Positions 16,799 through 26,805 of a DNA stretch of 64,000 nt are shown in pieces. Both the position numbers and the translations under genes were made by a program. The notes below the pieces were generated by a model, which saw only the letters and a program-made list of their open reading frames with translations, ran no database searches and was not told the DNA's origin. The stretch is from an uncultured Pigmentiphaga sp. (GTDB taxonomy: Bacteria; Pseudomonadota; Gammaproteobacteria; Burkholderiales; Burkholderiaceae_B), in assembly GCA_937891425.1 (NCBI GenBank), contig CALAGD010000024.1, forward strand, positions 1 to 64,000. The letters run 5' to 3'. Each line of letters opens with the position of its first letter. Position 1 is the stretch's first letter.

Positions 16799-17782
16799 AT
16801 GTTCACACAGGAATTGCGCCGTCCCGTCGTGCTGCTGATGGGCCCCACCGCGTCGGGCAAAACTGCGGCTGCTCTGGCTATCGCCCGACGCTGGCCGGTC
16901 GAGATCATCAACGTCGATTCAGCCACGATATATCGAGATATGGATATTGGCACCGCGAAACCGGGCGCCGAGGAACGCGCCGTGGTGCCGCACCATCTCC
17001 TTGACATCTGCGATCCGGCCGAAGCCTACTCTGCCGCGCGTTTTCGCATGGATGCGCTGCGACTCATTGAAGAAGCGCACGCACGCGGCCGCCTCCCGTT
17101 GCTCGCGGGCGGAACGATGATGTATTACAAGGCGCTGCAACAGGGCCTTGCGGAACTGCCCGAGGCCGACCCCTGCATCCGGGCACAACTGGAAGCAGAA
17201 GCAGCCCGGCTGGGCTGGCCTGCCCTGCATGCCCGCCTGCAGGCGGTCGATCCCGCCACTGCCGCGCGTCTGGCGCCGAACGACAGCCAGCGGATCCAGC
17301 GCGCCCTGGAGGTGTTCCTGGTGAGCGGGGTTCCCCTCTCGCGCTTCATCGAGGGACAGCCAGCGGCAGGGCAGACAGACGACGTGCAGCATCTGCATTT
17401 CATCGAGGTCAGCCTGGAACCGTCAAACCGCACCATCCTGCACGAGCGCATCGCGGCGCGCTTCGACGCCATGATGGCACTCGGCTTTCTGGATGAAGTT
17501 GCGCGGCTGCACGCACGTGGCGATCTTTCTCCCGACCTGCCTTCGGTCCGCTGCGTGGGCTACCGCCAGCTGTGGGCACATCTCGACGGCGAGTATTCGC
17601 TTCCCGAAGCGCGCACGCGCGCCATCGCGGCCACGCGCCAGCTGGCCAAGCGCCAACTGACCTGGCTGCGCGCGCGCCCGCACCGCCGCATCGTCGACTG
17701 CGTGTCGGACGGTGCCATTGCAACGGTACTGGATACGCTCGGCCGGGATCTCGCCCATTTTGAACGCGACGCCATCTTCTGA
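16799..17782 (+). CDS. miaA: tRNA dimethylallyltransferase MiaA
   Basis: Adds a dimethylallyl group to A37 of tRNAs that read UNN codons. The protein is 327 aa. The P-loop is GPTASGKT (15-22), followed by NVDSATIYRDMDIGTAKP, the GGTMMYYKAL block and the C-terminal RCVGYRQLW and KRQLTWLR motifs. ATG 16799, 16 nt after the mutL stop, is preferred; an in-frame GTG at 16697 would overlap mutL by 86 nt and add unconserved residues. The mutL-miaA order is conserved in proteobacteria. Confidence 0.95.
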   Translation: MFTQELRRPVVLLMGPTASGKTAAALAIARRWPVEIINVDSATIYRDMDIGTAKPGAEERAVVPHHLLDICDPAEAYSAARFRMDALRLIEEAHARGRLPLLAGGTMMYYKALQQGLAELPEADPCIRAQLEAEAARLGWPALHARLQAVDPATAARLAPNDSQRIQRALEVFLVSGVPLSRFIEGQPAAGQTDDVQHLHFIEVSLEPSNRTILHERIAARFDAMMALGFLDEVARLHARGDLSPDLPSVRCVGYRQLWAHLDGEYSLPEARTRAIAATRQLAKRQLTWLRARPHRRIVDCVSDGAIATVLDTLGRDLAHFERDAIF

Positions 17783-17860
17783 CCCGGGGACACCGCCGCG
17801 CGCATGGCCGTGCCACACATGCTGCGGCCACCGGCCAGCCCCTACCACCTGACGCCATTC

Positions 17861-18457
17861 ATGAAGCATCGCCTGAAAAGCTGGTTGCCCAGCGCCGAGA
17901 AGATTCGCACCAACCGCTGGCTCAGCTGGTTGGGTCCCGCCCTGCATCATCCCCGCCTCTGGCATGTGCGGCGCAAGGGCGTCGCCCTGGGCCTCGCGCT
18001 GGGCGTATTCTTTGGCCTGATGCTGCCGGTCGCCCAGATTCCAGGCTCGGCCGCGGCAGCGGTCGTACTGCGCGCCAACCTGCCCATGGCGGTTGCCAGC
18101 ACCCTGGTTACCAACCCGGTCACCTTCGGTCCCATCTATTACGCAGCCTACCGGCTGGGAGTGGCGATTCTCGGGAAAGAACATGCCGACGACCCCGAGG
18201 CAACCGCGGCCCTCATGGAAATCCACAAGGAGCCGGATGCCTCGGCCGGCTGGCTTGAACGCCTGCACTCGTGGCTCACGGCCATCGGCTCCATCGGCAA
18301 ACCTCTCTTTCTCGGGCTTGCCATCCTGGCCACCGTCTCATCGATCACGGTGTACTTTCTGGTGAGCGAGATATGGATCTGGAAAACCCGCCTCGCCCGG
18401 CGGCATCGTACGCGACGGCGCACGGCAGCCAGCCTCCACCCGCGCGAAGACCAGTGA
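17861..18457 (+). CDS. DUF2062 domain membrane protein
   Basis: A 198-aa inner-membrane protein. The DUF2062 signature is the glycine-rich segment KGVALGLALGVFFGLMLPV followed by a second hydrophobic segment (AAAVVLRANLPMAVASTLVTNPV). A third strong membrane segment lies near residues 145-170 (PLFLGLAILATVSSITVYFLV), and the tail is very basic. ATG 17861 (MKHRLKSWLPS) resembles family N-termini; an in-frame ATG at 17804 would add 19 residues. Function unknown; it sits between miaA and the MoxR gene without obvious coupling. Confidence 0.8.
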   Translation: MKHRLKSWLPSAEKIRTNRWLSWLGPALHHPRLWHVRRKGVALGLALGVFFGLMLPVAQIPGSAAAAVVLRANLPMAVASTLVTNPVTFGPIYYAAYRLGVAILGKEHADDPEATAALMEIHKEPDASAGWLERLHSWLTAIGSIGKPLFLGLAILATVSSITVYFLVSEIWIWKTRLARRHRTRRRTAASLHPREDQ

Positions 18458-18611
18458 CGCACGCCGCGGGTGCTGCCTCGCGCCCGTGCGAGGTAGTATG
18501 CTTGCTCATGCCGCCAGGCGCCTGGTCTGGCCTTCTCCGACAACCCGTCTTCCGGCACGCTGCCGCAGTCATTTCGTGCCAACGTGATCAATTCAACGAT
18601 TAGTCGTCTGC

Positions 18612-19478
18612 ATGCCTACTCAAGCCACCCCCCGATTCACTGGTACTGACCGCTACGTCGCCACCGATGATCTCAATCTCGCCGTCAACGCCGCCCTGGC
18701 CCTGGAACGCCCCCTCCTGATCAAGGGCGAGCCCGGCACGGGCAAGACCATGCTGGCCGAAGAGGTGGCCCGTGCGCTGCAGCGGCCCTTGCTGCAATGG
18801 CACGTCAAGTCCACCACCAAGGCGCAGCAGGGACTATACGAATACGATGCCGTGTCGCGCCTGCGCGATTCCCAGCTGGGCGACGAAAAGGTCAAGGACA
18901 TCCGCAACTACATCGTCAAGGGTGTGCTCTGGGAAGCGTTCACGTCCGAAGTTCCGGTGGTGCTGCTCATCGATGAAATCGACAAGGCCGACATCGAATT
19001 CCCCAACGACCTGCTGCGCGAGCTCGACCGCATGGAGTTCCACGTGTACGAGACGCGCGAAACCATCGTGGCCCGCCATCGCCCGCTCGTCATCATTACT
19101 TCGAACAACGAGAAGGAACTGCCCGATGCATTCCTGCGCCGCTGCTTTTTTCACTACATCCGCTTTCCCGACCGCGAGACGCTGCGACGCATCGTCGACG
19201 TCCACCTGCCGGGGCTGAAGCAGGAGCTGCTGTCGGCCGCGCTCGATACCTTCCTGCGCATGCGGGAAATGCCGGGACTGAAGAAAAAGCCTTCCACTTC
19301 GGAACTGATCGACTGGCTCAAGCTGCTGCTGGCAGAAGACATCCCGGCTGACGTACTGCGTACGGCCAATGAAGAGGCCGCCATACCACCCCTTCATGGC
19401 GCCCTGCTCAAGAACGAACAGGACGTACACCTCGTTGAACGCCTTCTTTTCATGGCACGCGGGACCCGCCGCAACTGA
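18612..19478 (+). CDS. MoxR family AAA+ ATPase
   Basis: A 288-aa AAA+ chaperone-like ATPase. Walker A is KGEPGTGKTML (about residues 38-48), Walker B is VVLLIDEIDKAD, and sensor 1 is VIITSNNEKELPDAFLRRCFF. MoxR proteins act with von Willebrand factor A proteins to assemble or activate partner complexes by metal insertion or remodelling. The VWA partner starts 3 nt after this stop, so they form one operon. No cox, mox or nor genes that would reveal the client are nearby. Confidence 0.92.
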   Translation: MPTQATPRFTGTDRYVATDDLNLAVNAALALERPLLIKGEPGTGKTMLAEEVARALQRPLLQWHVKSTTKAQQGLYEYDAVSRLRDSQLGDEKVKDIRNYIVKGVLWEAFTSEVPVVLLIDEIDKADIEFPNDLLRELDRMEFHVYETRETIVARHRPLVIITSNNEKELPDAFLRRCFFHYIRFPDRETLRRIVDVHLPGLKQELLSAALDTFLRMREMPGLKKKPSTSELIDWLKLLLAEDIPADVLRTANEEAAIPPLHGALLKNEQDVHLVERLLFMARGTRRN

Positions 19479-19481
19479 CCC

Positions 19482-20648
19482 ATGCTTGCCGATTTCTTCA
19501 CGCACGTGCGCGCGCACCAGGTACCCGCTTCGATCCGCGAGTACCTGACGCTGCTCGAGGCCCTGCACAAACAGGTCATTCCACCCTCCATCGACGCGTT
19601 CTATCACCTGGCACGCCTCATCCTGGTGAAGGACGAGGCACATTACGACCGCTTCGATCAGGCTTTCTCGAGCTATTTCCGCAACGTTGAAGCCGCCCTT
19701 CCCGACAAGGAAATCCCGCTCGACTGGCTAATCAAGAGCTTCGAGGCCAGCCTCACTCCGGAACAGAAAGCAGCGATTGAGAAACTTGGCTGGGACAAGC
19801 TCATGGAGGAGTTTCGCAAGCGCCTGGAGGAACAGAAGGAGCGACACGCAGGCGGCAACAAGTGGATAGGCACGGGCGGCACGTCACCGTTCGGCCACAG
19901 CGGCTATCACCCGGAAGGCATCCGCATCGGCGGAGAAAGCCGCCACCGCAGCGCGGTCAAGGTGTGGGAGCGCCGCGAATTCCGCGACTACGACCATACG
20001 GTCGAGCTGGGCACGCGCAACATCAAGGTGGCCCTGCGTCGCCTGCGCCGTTTCGCACGCGAAGGTACCGAGCTCGAGCTCGACCTGGAGAGCACCATCG
20101 ACCAGACGGCACGCAATGCCGGCTATCTCGACATCCGGATGGTGGCCGAACGCCGCAACGCGGTGAAGGTGCTGATGCTGCTGGACGTGGGGGGCAGCAT
20201 GGACGATCACGTCACGCGCGTGGAGGAGCTGTTTTCCGCAGCCAGCTCGGAGTTCAAGAATCTCGAGGTGTATTACTTCCACAATTGCGTCTATGAGCAT
20301 CTCTGGCGCAACAACCGGCGACGGCACACCGAGAAGATCTCCACGCTCGACGTGATGCACCGCTTCAACGCCGACTGGCGCCTCATTTTCGTGGGCGACG
20401 CGACGATGAGCCCGTACGAGATCACCCACACCGGCGGGTCGGTCGAGTTCTACAACCAGGAGCCCGGGGCACTGTGGCTGCAGCGCCTGACCCAGGCGTT
20501 TCCGCACTTCGTGTGGCTCAACCCGGAACCGCAGGGACTATGGGAGTATCGCCAGTCGATCTCGCTCATACGGCAGCTGATGCACGACCGCATGTTTCCG
20601 GTGACGGTCGAGGGTCTGACCGAGGCCATGCAATTGCTGTCGAAATGA
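19482..20648 (+). CDS. VWA domain protein, MoxR partner (CoxE-like)
   Basis: A 388-aa protein paired with the MoxR ATPase 3 nt upstream. The N-terminal half is helical (REYLTLLEALHK, LTPEQKAAIEKLGWDKLMEEFRKRLEEQKER) and is followed by a glycine-rich hinge (TGGTSPFGHSG). A von Willebrand A domain is near residues 225-370, with the metal-ion site LLDVGGSMDD, which has Gly where the second position of a classical DxSxS motif would be Ser. There is no signal peptide, so it is cytosolic. Function by analogy: metal-dependent adaptor that the ATPase uses to remodel a client. Confidence 0.88.
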   Translation: MLADFFTHVRAHQVPASIREYLTLLEALHKQVIPPSIDAFYHLARLILVKDEAHYDRFDQAFSSYFRNVEAALPDKEIPLDWLIKSFEASLTPEQKAAIEKLGWDKLMEEFRKRLEEQKERHAGGNKWIGTGGTSPFGHSGYHPEGIRIGGESRHRSAVKVWERREFRDYDHTVELGTRNIKVALRRLRRFAREGTELELDLESTIDQTARNAGYLDIRMVAERRNAVKVLMLLDVGGSMDDHVTRVEELFSAASSEFKNLEVYYFHNCVYEHLWRNNRRRHTEKISTLDVMHRFNADWRLIFVGDATMSPYEITHTGGSVEFYNQEPGALWLQRLTQAFPHFVWLNPEPQGLWEYRQSISLIRQLMHDRMFPVTVEGLTEAMQLLSK

Positions 20649-20797
20649 TAAAACGTGTAAAAAGCACTGTTATCCGGGCGTGCCCGCCCGCAAGACGCTC
20701 GTAGCCCCGCAGCCACCTACTGTGCCGCCCTGCGTGTGGTGCTGGGCTACACTCAGCGTCACTTGCCACGAGCCGATTCTTTCGCGAGTTCGAAGTT

Positions 20798-23722
20798 ATG
20801 GCCCAATTGCTCAGATCGCTGTCAGCCGGCGCTGTTGCCGCCCTTGTAGCACTCGCCAGCCTCTTCACGGGTTATCCGGCCAAGGCCGCGGAAACCGCAG
20901 CGGCACCACCGGACCCGGCTGCACCGGACCAAACCGTGGCGGCCCCCACGAGTGCCGCTGACAATGAGCAACTCCCACCAGGAGTCCGCCGTATCCGTTC
21001 CGTCGAAGGCATCACGGAATACGAGCTCAGCAATGGACTGCGGGTACTGCTGGCGCCCGACCAGTCCAAGCCCACCACCACAGTCAACATGACTTACCTG
21101 GTTGGCTCGCGCCACGAGAACTACGGAGAAACCGGCATGGCGCACCTGCTGGAACACATGCTGTTCAAGGGCACGCACAACATTCGCAATGCGCTGGCAG
21201 AGTTTTCCAGGCGAGGCCTGCGGGCTAACGGCACAACCTCACAGGACCGCACCAATTACTTCGCCAGTTTTGCGGCCGATCCCGACACCTTGCGCTGGTA
21301 CCTGGGCTGGCAGGCCGACGCCATGATCAACTCGACCATCCTGCGCAGCGACCTCGACACCGAAATGACTGTCGTGCGTAACGAGATGGAGCGCGGCGAG
21401 AACGATCCGTTCCGAATACTGCTCGAGAAGATGCAGAGTGTGGCCTTCCAGTGGCACAACTACGGAAAGAGCACCATTGGCGCGCGCTCCGACGTGGAGA
21501 ACGTCGATATCGATCAGCTGCGCAAGTTCTACCGGCAGTACTATCAGCCCGACAACGCCGTGCTCATCGTTTCGGGCAAGTTCGACGTCAGGCAGACGCT
21601 GGCCGACATCGCCCGCGATTTCGGTCGCATTCCGCGGCCCGAACGCAAACTCCCCCCGCAATATACGGTGGAGCCTGTACAGGACGGAGAGCGCTCGGTC
21701 ACCGTACGACGCGCTGGTGGCGTACCCCTGGTGGCGGCGATGTACCACTCGCCGCAGGCAGGGTCACCCGAGTCGGTCGCCATCGACGCCCTGGCCATCA
21801 TCATGGGCGATACACCTTCGGGTCGCCTGTACCACCAGCTGGTGGTGCCCGGCAAGGCCGCTGAGGTATTCGGGTTTGCCTTCGACCGACGCGATCCCTC
21901 CACGGTCATCTTCGGTGCCCAGCTCGAGCCGTCGATGGACCAGTACACGGCCCTGTGGACGCTGATCGATACGGTCGAATCCGTCATGCAGGCGCCCATC
22001 ACCGAGGAAGAGCTCGAACGCGCGCGCAACAAGCTGCTGCTCGACTGGGACCGCGTCTACAGCGACCCGCAACGTCTGGGGGTCGCGCTCTCCGAAGCCA
22101 TCGCGGCGGGCGACTGGCGCCTGTTCTTCAAGCGCCGCGACTGGATCCGCGACCTCAAGGTCGAAGACGTACAGCGGGCCGCCGAACGCTGGCTGGTGCG
22201 CAGCAATCGCACCGAAGGCCGTTACGTACCCACTGAAAAACCGGTGCGCGCGCCCGCGCCCGAGGAAATCGACCTCGATGCTCTGCTGAAAGACTACACC
22301 GGCAATCCAGACTACCGGGAAATCGAACCGTTCGACCCTACGCCCGAGAACATCGACGCCCGCACCGAGCGTCGCTCGCTGGAGCTGGCCAACGGACGGG
22401 TGGAGATGGCACTGCTGCCCAAGGCCACTCGAGGCTCCCGCGTCAGCGCCCAGTTCAAGCTGCGTTTCGGCGACCTCGAATCGTTGCGCGGGCAACGCCT
22501 GGCGTCACAGGCCACCGCTGCGCTGCTGGATCGTGGCACCCGCACCATGTCGCGCCAGGAAATCCAGGACCGCTTCGACCAGCTTGAAGCGAATGTGGCC
22601 TTCGCCGGAGCCGGAACCGATGTCGTGGTCTCCATGAGCACCAAACGCGACAATCTGCCCGCGGTAGTCGCCCTGGTACTGGACATCCTGCGCAACGCAA
22701 CCTTCCCCGAAGATCAGGTGGAAGAATACAAGCGTTCGGTGCTGGCCGCCCTGAACGACGCCATGACCGACCCCAACCAGCTGGCAATGCGGGCGCTGGC
22801 GCGCCATGCCAACCCCTGGCCCAAGGATGACCCGCGCTACATTCCCACCTTTGGCGAAGCCGTGCTCGAAATCGAGAACCTGAAACGCGAAGCGCTGGTG
22901 GCGTTCCACGAATGGTTCTACGGCGCGGGCAACATGTACTTCACGGCTGTCGGCGACTTTGACGCCAACGAGGTGCAGAAAGCACTGGCTGACGGCCTCG
23001 CCGGGTGGCAGCCTGCCCCGCCATTCAAGCGCATCCCGGATCCTTACCACGAGGTTCCCGCCGAGCGTTTCGTCATCGACACGCCTGACAAGGCCAACGC
23101 GTTCTACGCAGCTCTCCTGCCTTTCGCACTGCAGGACACCGATCCCGACTACGTCCCCCTGTACCTGGCCAACCACATGCTGGGCCTGAGCGAAACCTCC
23201 CGCCTGTGGATGCGCATCCGTGAAACGGAGGGGCTGTCCTACGACGTACGCAGCATCCTGTCGGTGTCGTCCTACGAACCGTCCGCCGACTGGACCTTCT
23301 ACGCGATATATCCACCCGACACCTTGCAGCGGCTGGAGCAGGCCTTCAACGAAGAAATCGACCGCGTCCTCACCGACGGTTTCACCGAAAACGAGGTCAA
23401 GGAAGGCGTGCAGGCGCTGCTACGGCAACGCCAGCTCTCGCGCGCACAGGATGGTGTGCTTGCCAGCGTCTGGCTCGAGTATCTGCAGCTCGGGCGCACA
23501 TTTGCCTGGTCGGCTGACATCGACCGCAAACTGCAAGCCTTGACCGCTGACGATGTCAACGGCGCAGTGCGCAAGTACCTCGATCCATCCAACCTGAGTT
23601 CGGCCATCGCCGGCGACTTCACGAGGGCGGCCGCGGGCCGTGCAGCATCGCAGTCGGGGGCGAAACCCGCCCCATCCTCATCGAACAAGAACGGACGCGA
23701 TGCCGGCAGGAAACGCAATTGA
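20798..23722 (+). CDS. M16 family zinc metallopeptidase (insulinase/pitrilysin type), secreted
   Basis: A 974-aa periplasmic peptidase holding two M16 modules in one chain. A signal peptide covers about residues 1-30. The inverted zinc site is H116-L-L-E119-H120 with the third ligand E196 (VVRNEMERGEN), spaced as in pitrilysins. The second module (from about residue 530) lacks an HxxEH motif and provides the other half of the clamshell. The C-terminus is basic and low in complexity (SSSNKNGRDAGRKRN). ATG 20798. It is convergent with clpB and ends in a strong hairpin. The substrate is unknown; relatives degrade peptides or assist cofactor peptides. Confidence 0.92.
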   Translation: MAQLLRSLSAGAVAALVALASLFTGYPAKAAETAAAPPDPAAPDQTVAAPTSAADNEQLPPGVRRIRSVEGITEYELSNGLRVLLAPDQSKPTTTVNMTYLVGSRHENYGETGMAHLLEHMLFKGTHNIRNALAEFSRRGLRANGTTSQDRTNYFASFAADPDTLRWYLGWQADAMINSTILRSDLDTEMTVVRNEMERGENDPFRILLEKMQSVAFQWHNYGKSTIGARSDVENVDIDQLRKFYRQYYQPDNAVLIVSGKFDVRQTLADIARDFGRIPRPERKLPPQYTVEPVQDGERSVTVRRAGGVPLVAAMYHSPQAGSPESVAIDALAIIMGDTPSGRLYHQLVVPGKAAEVFGFAFDRRDPSTVIFGAQLEPSMDQYTALWTLIDTVESVMQAPITEEELERARNKLLLDWDRVYSDPQRLGVALSEAIAAGDWRLFFKRRDWIRDLKVEDVQRAAERWLVRSNRTEGRYVPTEKPVRAPAPEEIDLDALLKDYTGNPDYREIEPFDPTPENIDARTERRSLELANGRVEMALLPKATRGSRVSAQFKLRFGDLESLRGQRLASQATAALLDRGTRTMSRQEIQDRFDQLEANVAFAGAGTDVVVSMSTKRDNLPAVVALVLDILRNATFPEDQVEEYKRSVLAALNDAMTDPNQLAMRALARHANPWPKDDPRYIPTFGEAVLEIENLKREALVAFHEWFYGAGNMYFTAVGDFDANEVQKALADGLAGWQPAPPFKRIPDPYHEVPAERFVIDTPDKANAFYAALLPFALQDTDPDYVPLYLANHMLGLSETSRLWMRIRETEGLSYDVRSILSVSSYEPSADWTFYAIYPPDTLQRLEQAFNEEIDRVLTDGFTENEVKEGVQALLRQRQLSRAQDGVLASVWLEYLQLGRTFAWSADIDRKLQALTADDVNGAVRKYLDPSNLSSAIAGDFTRAAAGRAASQSGAKPAPSSSNKNGRDAGRKRN

Positions 23723-23828
23723 CCCTGCTCTGCGGCTCCGATGTACGAGCCTGGCCGCTTGACCTCATCACACGTCCGTTCTGCCGTCCGTTCCGCCTGA
23801 AAGCAGACTTTCGGCCCTGCAACAAGAA

Positions 23829-23854
23829 GCCCCCGCAGCACATGCTGCGGGGGC
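23829..23854. terminator. Bidirectional terminator between M16 peptidase and clpB
   Basis: GCCCCCGCAGC (23829-23839) pairs perfectly with GCTGCGGGGGC (23844-23854) around a 4-nt loop. On the minus strand the stem is followed by TTCTTGTTG, a reasonable T-rich tract for clpB; on the plus strand the tail is poor in T. Confidence 0.75.
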
Positions 23855-23923
23855 ATCACGACCTCAGCCACACCTGGCACGGAGCATTGGCGAGAGCCCA
23901 GCGGCGCCTCACGCGCCCTCAGG

Positions 23924-26521
23924 TTACTGCAAGGTGCGCGTGAAGACGAACTTGCCGTCCTGCCAGTCGACAGGAATGACGTCCTTCTCGCCGAATTTGC
24001 CTTCCAGAATGAGCTTCGCCACCGGATTCTCGATTTCCTGCTGGATGGCCCGCTTCAACGGACGCGCTCCGAACACCGGATCGAAGCCGGCCCGGGCCAG
24101 TTGTGCCAGTGCCGCATCGGAGACCTCGAGGCGCATGTTCATCTTCTCGAGACGTTCCCGCAACCGTTGCAGCTGGATGTTGGCAATCGCCTCGATATGC
24201 TTGTTGTCGAGCGCGTGGAACACCACGACCTCGTCGATGCGGTTCAGGAATTCAGGCCGGAAATGCTGGCGCAATTCTTCCCAGACCACCGCCTTGACCG
24301 CCTCGTACGGCTCGCCCGCCATGTTCTGGATGTGCTGAGAGCCCAGGTTGGACGTCATGACGATCACCGTATTCCGGAAATCGACCGTGCGGCCCTGGCC
24401 GTCGGTGAGACGCCCGTCATCAAGCACCTGCAACAGCACGTTGAACACATCGGGGTGCGCCTTCTCGACCTCGTCGAGCAGGATGACGCTATACGGTTTA
24501 CGCCGCACGGCTTCGGTAAGGTAGCCGCCCTCTTCGTAGCCCACATAGCCCGGAGGCGCCCCGATCAGGCGCGCGACCGAGTGTTTCTCCATGAACTCGC
24601 TCATGTCGATCCGGATCATGTGGTCCTCCGAATCGAACAGGAATTCGGCGAGCGCCTTGGTGAGCTCGGTCTTGCCCACGCCGGTGGGGCCAAGGAACAG
24701 GAATGAGCCATACGGACGGTTCGGATCGCTGAGACCCGCGCGCGATCGGCGGATGGCGTCCGACACCAGGCGTACCGCTTCGTCCTGACCGACGACGCGC
24801 TCGTGCAGCCGCTCTTCCATGTGAAGCAGCTTGGCGCGTTCACCCTGCATCATCTTCGACACCGGGATTCCGGTGGCGCGCGACACCACTTCGGCAATCT
24901 CTTCCGCGCCGACCTGCGTGCGCAACAGCTTCATGTGTTGCTCACCGTCGGCCTTGCCTTCGGCCTGGTTCTCGGCAGCCTTGAGACGGGCCTCGAGCTC
25001 GGGCAGTTTTCCGTACTGCAACTCGGCCAGCTTGTCAAACTGTCCGCGGCGCTGCAGCTCGGCCATTTCCGCGCGCACCTTCTCGATTTCTTCCTTGATC
25101 GACTGTGCACCCTGGACGGCGGCCTTCTCCGCTTTCCAGATTTCCTCGTAGTTGTTGTACTCGCGTTGCAACGACTCGAGTTCGGCCTCGATGGCGTGCA
25201 GGCGACGTTGGGACGCTTCGTCGGTCTCCTTCTTCACCGCCTCGCGCTCGATCTTGAGCTGGATGATGCGGCGGTCGAGCCGATCCATGACTTCCGGTTT
25301 GGAGTCGATCTCCATACGGATACGTGCCGCCGCCTCGTCGACGAGGTCGATGGCCTTGTCGGGAAGGAAGCGGTCGGTAATGTACCGATGCGACAGTTCG
25401 GCCGCAGCCACGATGGCGGGGTCGGTAATTTCCACCCCATGGTGCAACTCGTAACGTTCCTTCAGGCCGCGCAGGATGGCGATCGTGTCTTCCACCGTCG
25501 GTTCGTCAACCATGACCTTCTGGAAGCGCCGCTCAAGGGCGGCATCCTTCTCGATGTACTTGCGGTATTCGTCGAGGGTGGTGGCGCCCACGCAGTGCAG
25601 CTCGCCGCGCGCAAGCGCGGGTTTGAGCATGTTGCCGGCATCGATGGCTCCTTCGGCCTTGCCCGCACCGACCATAGTGTGCAGCTCGTCGATGAAGACA
25701 ATGATCTGCCCTTCGCTTTGCGCAATTTCCTTGAGCACGGCCTTGAGGCGTTCTTCGAATTCGCCCCGATACTTGGCCCCCGCCAGCAGGGCAGCCATGT
25801 CCAGCGACAGTACGGTCTTGCCCTTGAGAGTTTCAGGCACCTCACCGTTGACGATACGCTGGGCCAGTCCTTCCACAATGGCGGTCTTGCCCACGCCGGG
25901 TTCGCCGATGAGCACGGGGTTGTTCTTCGTGCGCCGTTGCAGGATCTGGATGGTACGACGGATTTCGTCGTCACGCCCGATGACCGGATCGAGCTTGCCC
26001 TGGCGGGCGCGCTCGGTGAGGTCGATGGTGTACTTCTTGAGGGCTTCGCGCTGCGACTCGGCTTCAGGCGAGTCGACCGACGCGCCGCCGCGCACGGCTT
26101 CGATGGCCGCCTCGAGCGCGGACTTCTGCAAGCCCGCCTCACGCAACAGCCGTCCGGCTTCGCCCTTGTCGTCAGCAAGCGCGAGCAGGAACAGCTCGCT
26201 GGGGACATAGGTGTCACCCCGCTTGCCAGCTTCCTTGTCGGTCTGCAGCAGCAATGCCTGCAGCTCGCGGCTGACCTGCACGGTGCCGTCGCCGCCCTGC
26301 ACCTGAGGCAGGCGCCTGATGGCCTGCTCCAGAGACGATTGCAGGCGATTGACGGCGACGCCGGCGCGCGCCAGAAGGCTGCCCGTGCCGCTTTCAGCAT
26401 CGCTGAGTAGCGCCATGAGTACATGCACGGGCTCAATGTAGGGATTGTCATTTCGCGCGGCCAGGCTTTGGGCGTCGGCCAGGGCCTGCTGGAATTTCGT
26501 TGTGAGTTTGTCGAAACGCAT
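23924..26521 (-). CDS. clpB: ATP-dependent chaperone ClpB (disaggregase)
   Basis: Hexameric AAA+ disaggregase that works with DnaK to rescue aggregated protein. The protein is 865 aa, the normal size. It has the N-terminal repeat domain (MRFDKLTTKFQQALADAQ), nucleotide-binding domain 1 (GEPGVGKTAIVEG), a long coiled-coil middle domain (about 410-530) and nucleotide-binding domain 2 (GPTGVGKTELTKAL). There is no ClpP-binding loop, as expected for ClpB. ATG 26521 lies 80 nt after a sigma-32-like promoter. Confidence 0.97.
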   Translation of the reverse strand: MRFDKLTTKFQQALADAQSLAARNDNPYIEPVHVLMALLSDAESGTGSLLARAGVAVNRLQSSLEQAIRRLPQVQGGDGTVQVSRELQALLLQTDKEAGKRGDTYVPSELFLLALADDKGEAGRLLREAGLQKSALEAAIEAVRGGASVDSPEAESQREALKKYTIDLTERARQGKLDPVIGRDDEIRRTIQILQRRTKNNPVLIGEPGVGKTAIVEGLAQRIVNGEVPETLKGKTVLSLDMAALLAGAKYRGEFEERLKAVLKEIAQSEGQIIVFIDELHTMVGAGKAEGAIDAGNMLKPALARGELHCVGATTLDEYRKYIEKDAALERRFQKVMVDEPTVEDTIAILRGLKERYELHHGVEITDPAIVAAAELSHRYITDRFLPDKAIDLVDEAAARIRMEIDSKPEVMDRLDRRIIQLKIEREAVKKETDEASQRRLHAIEAELESLQREYNNYEEIWKAEKAAVQGAQSIKEEIEKVRAEMAELQRRGQFDKLAELQYGKLPELEARLKAAENQAEGKADGEQHMKLLRTQVGAEEIAEVVSRATGIPVSKMMQGERAKLLHMEERLHERVVGQDEAVRLVSDAIRRSRAGLSDPNRPYGSFLFLGPTGVGKTELTKALAEFLFDSEDHMIRIDMSEFMEKHSVARLIGAPPGYVGYEEGGYLTEAVRRKPYSVILLDEVEKAHPDVFNVLLQVLDDGRLTDGQGRTVDFRNTVIVMTSNLGSQHIQNMAGEPYEAVKAVVWEELRQHFRPEFLNRIDEVVVFHALDNKHIEAIANIQLQRLRERLEKMNMRLEVSDAALAQLARAGFDPVFGARPLKRAIQQEIENPVAKLILEGKFGEKDVIPVDWQDGKFVFTRTLQ

Positions 26522-26600
26522 GAGTCTCTCGCAATATAGTGCGCCATGTGAGGTGAATCATGCGCTGAGGCCCAGGCATGATTCTCGGCTGATGCATGCA

Positions 26601-26628
26601 AGATGAGGTCGTAACAGGCGGTTTCAAC
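26601..26628 (-). promoter_or_regulatory. Sigma-32 (RpoH) type promoter of clpB
   Basis: Read on the minus strand, GTTGAAAC (26628-26621) and CCTCATCT (26608-26601) lie 13 nt apart when the -35 core TTGAAA is used. This matches the RpoH consensus CTTGAAA / CCCCATnT at most positions and is placed 80 nt before the clpB start. clpB is a well-known RpoH target. Confidence 0.65.
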
Positions 26629-26805
26629 CCGCCCGCGGCACATTTTCAGGCAGGACCGGACCGGCATGCGAGAGAGATCAGGCCACCGACAACACGGCGG
26701 GAATGGCGCACCATCCGCCACGAGCGCATGCTCCGGCAACGCAGGCCTGCACCGCAGCCATCAACATACTGCAAACGCGCTGGTGCGTAAATCGCGGGGC
26801 AGACT

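Noticed and set aside
24803..26410. 535-codon open frame on the plus strand opposite clpB
   Set aside because: It lies wholly antisense to a conserved clpB and has no domain resemblance; long antisense frames are common in GC-rich genes.
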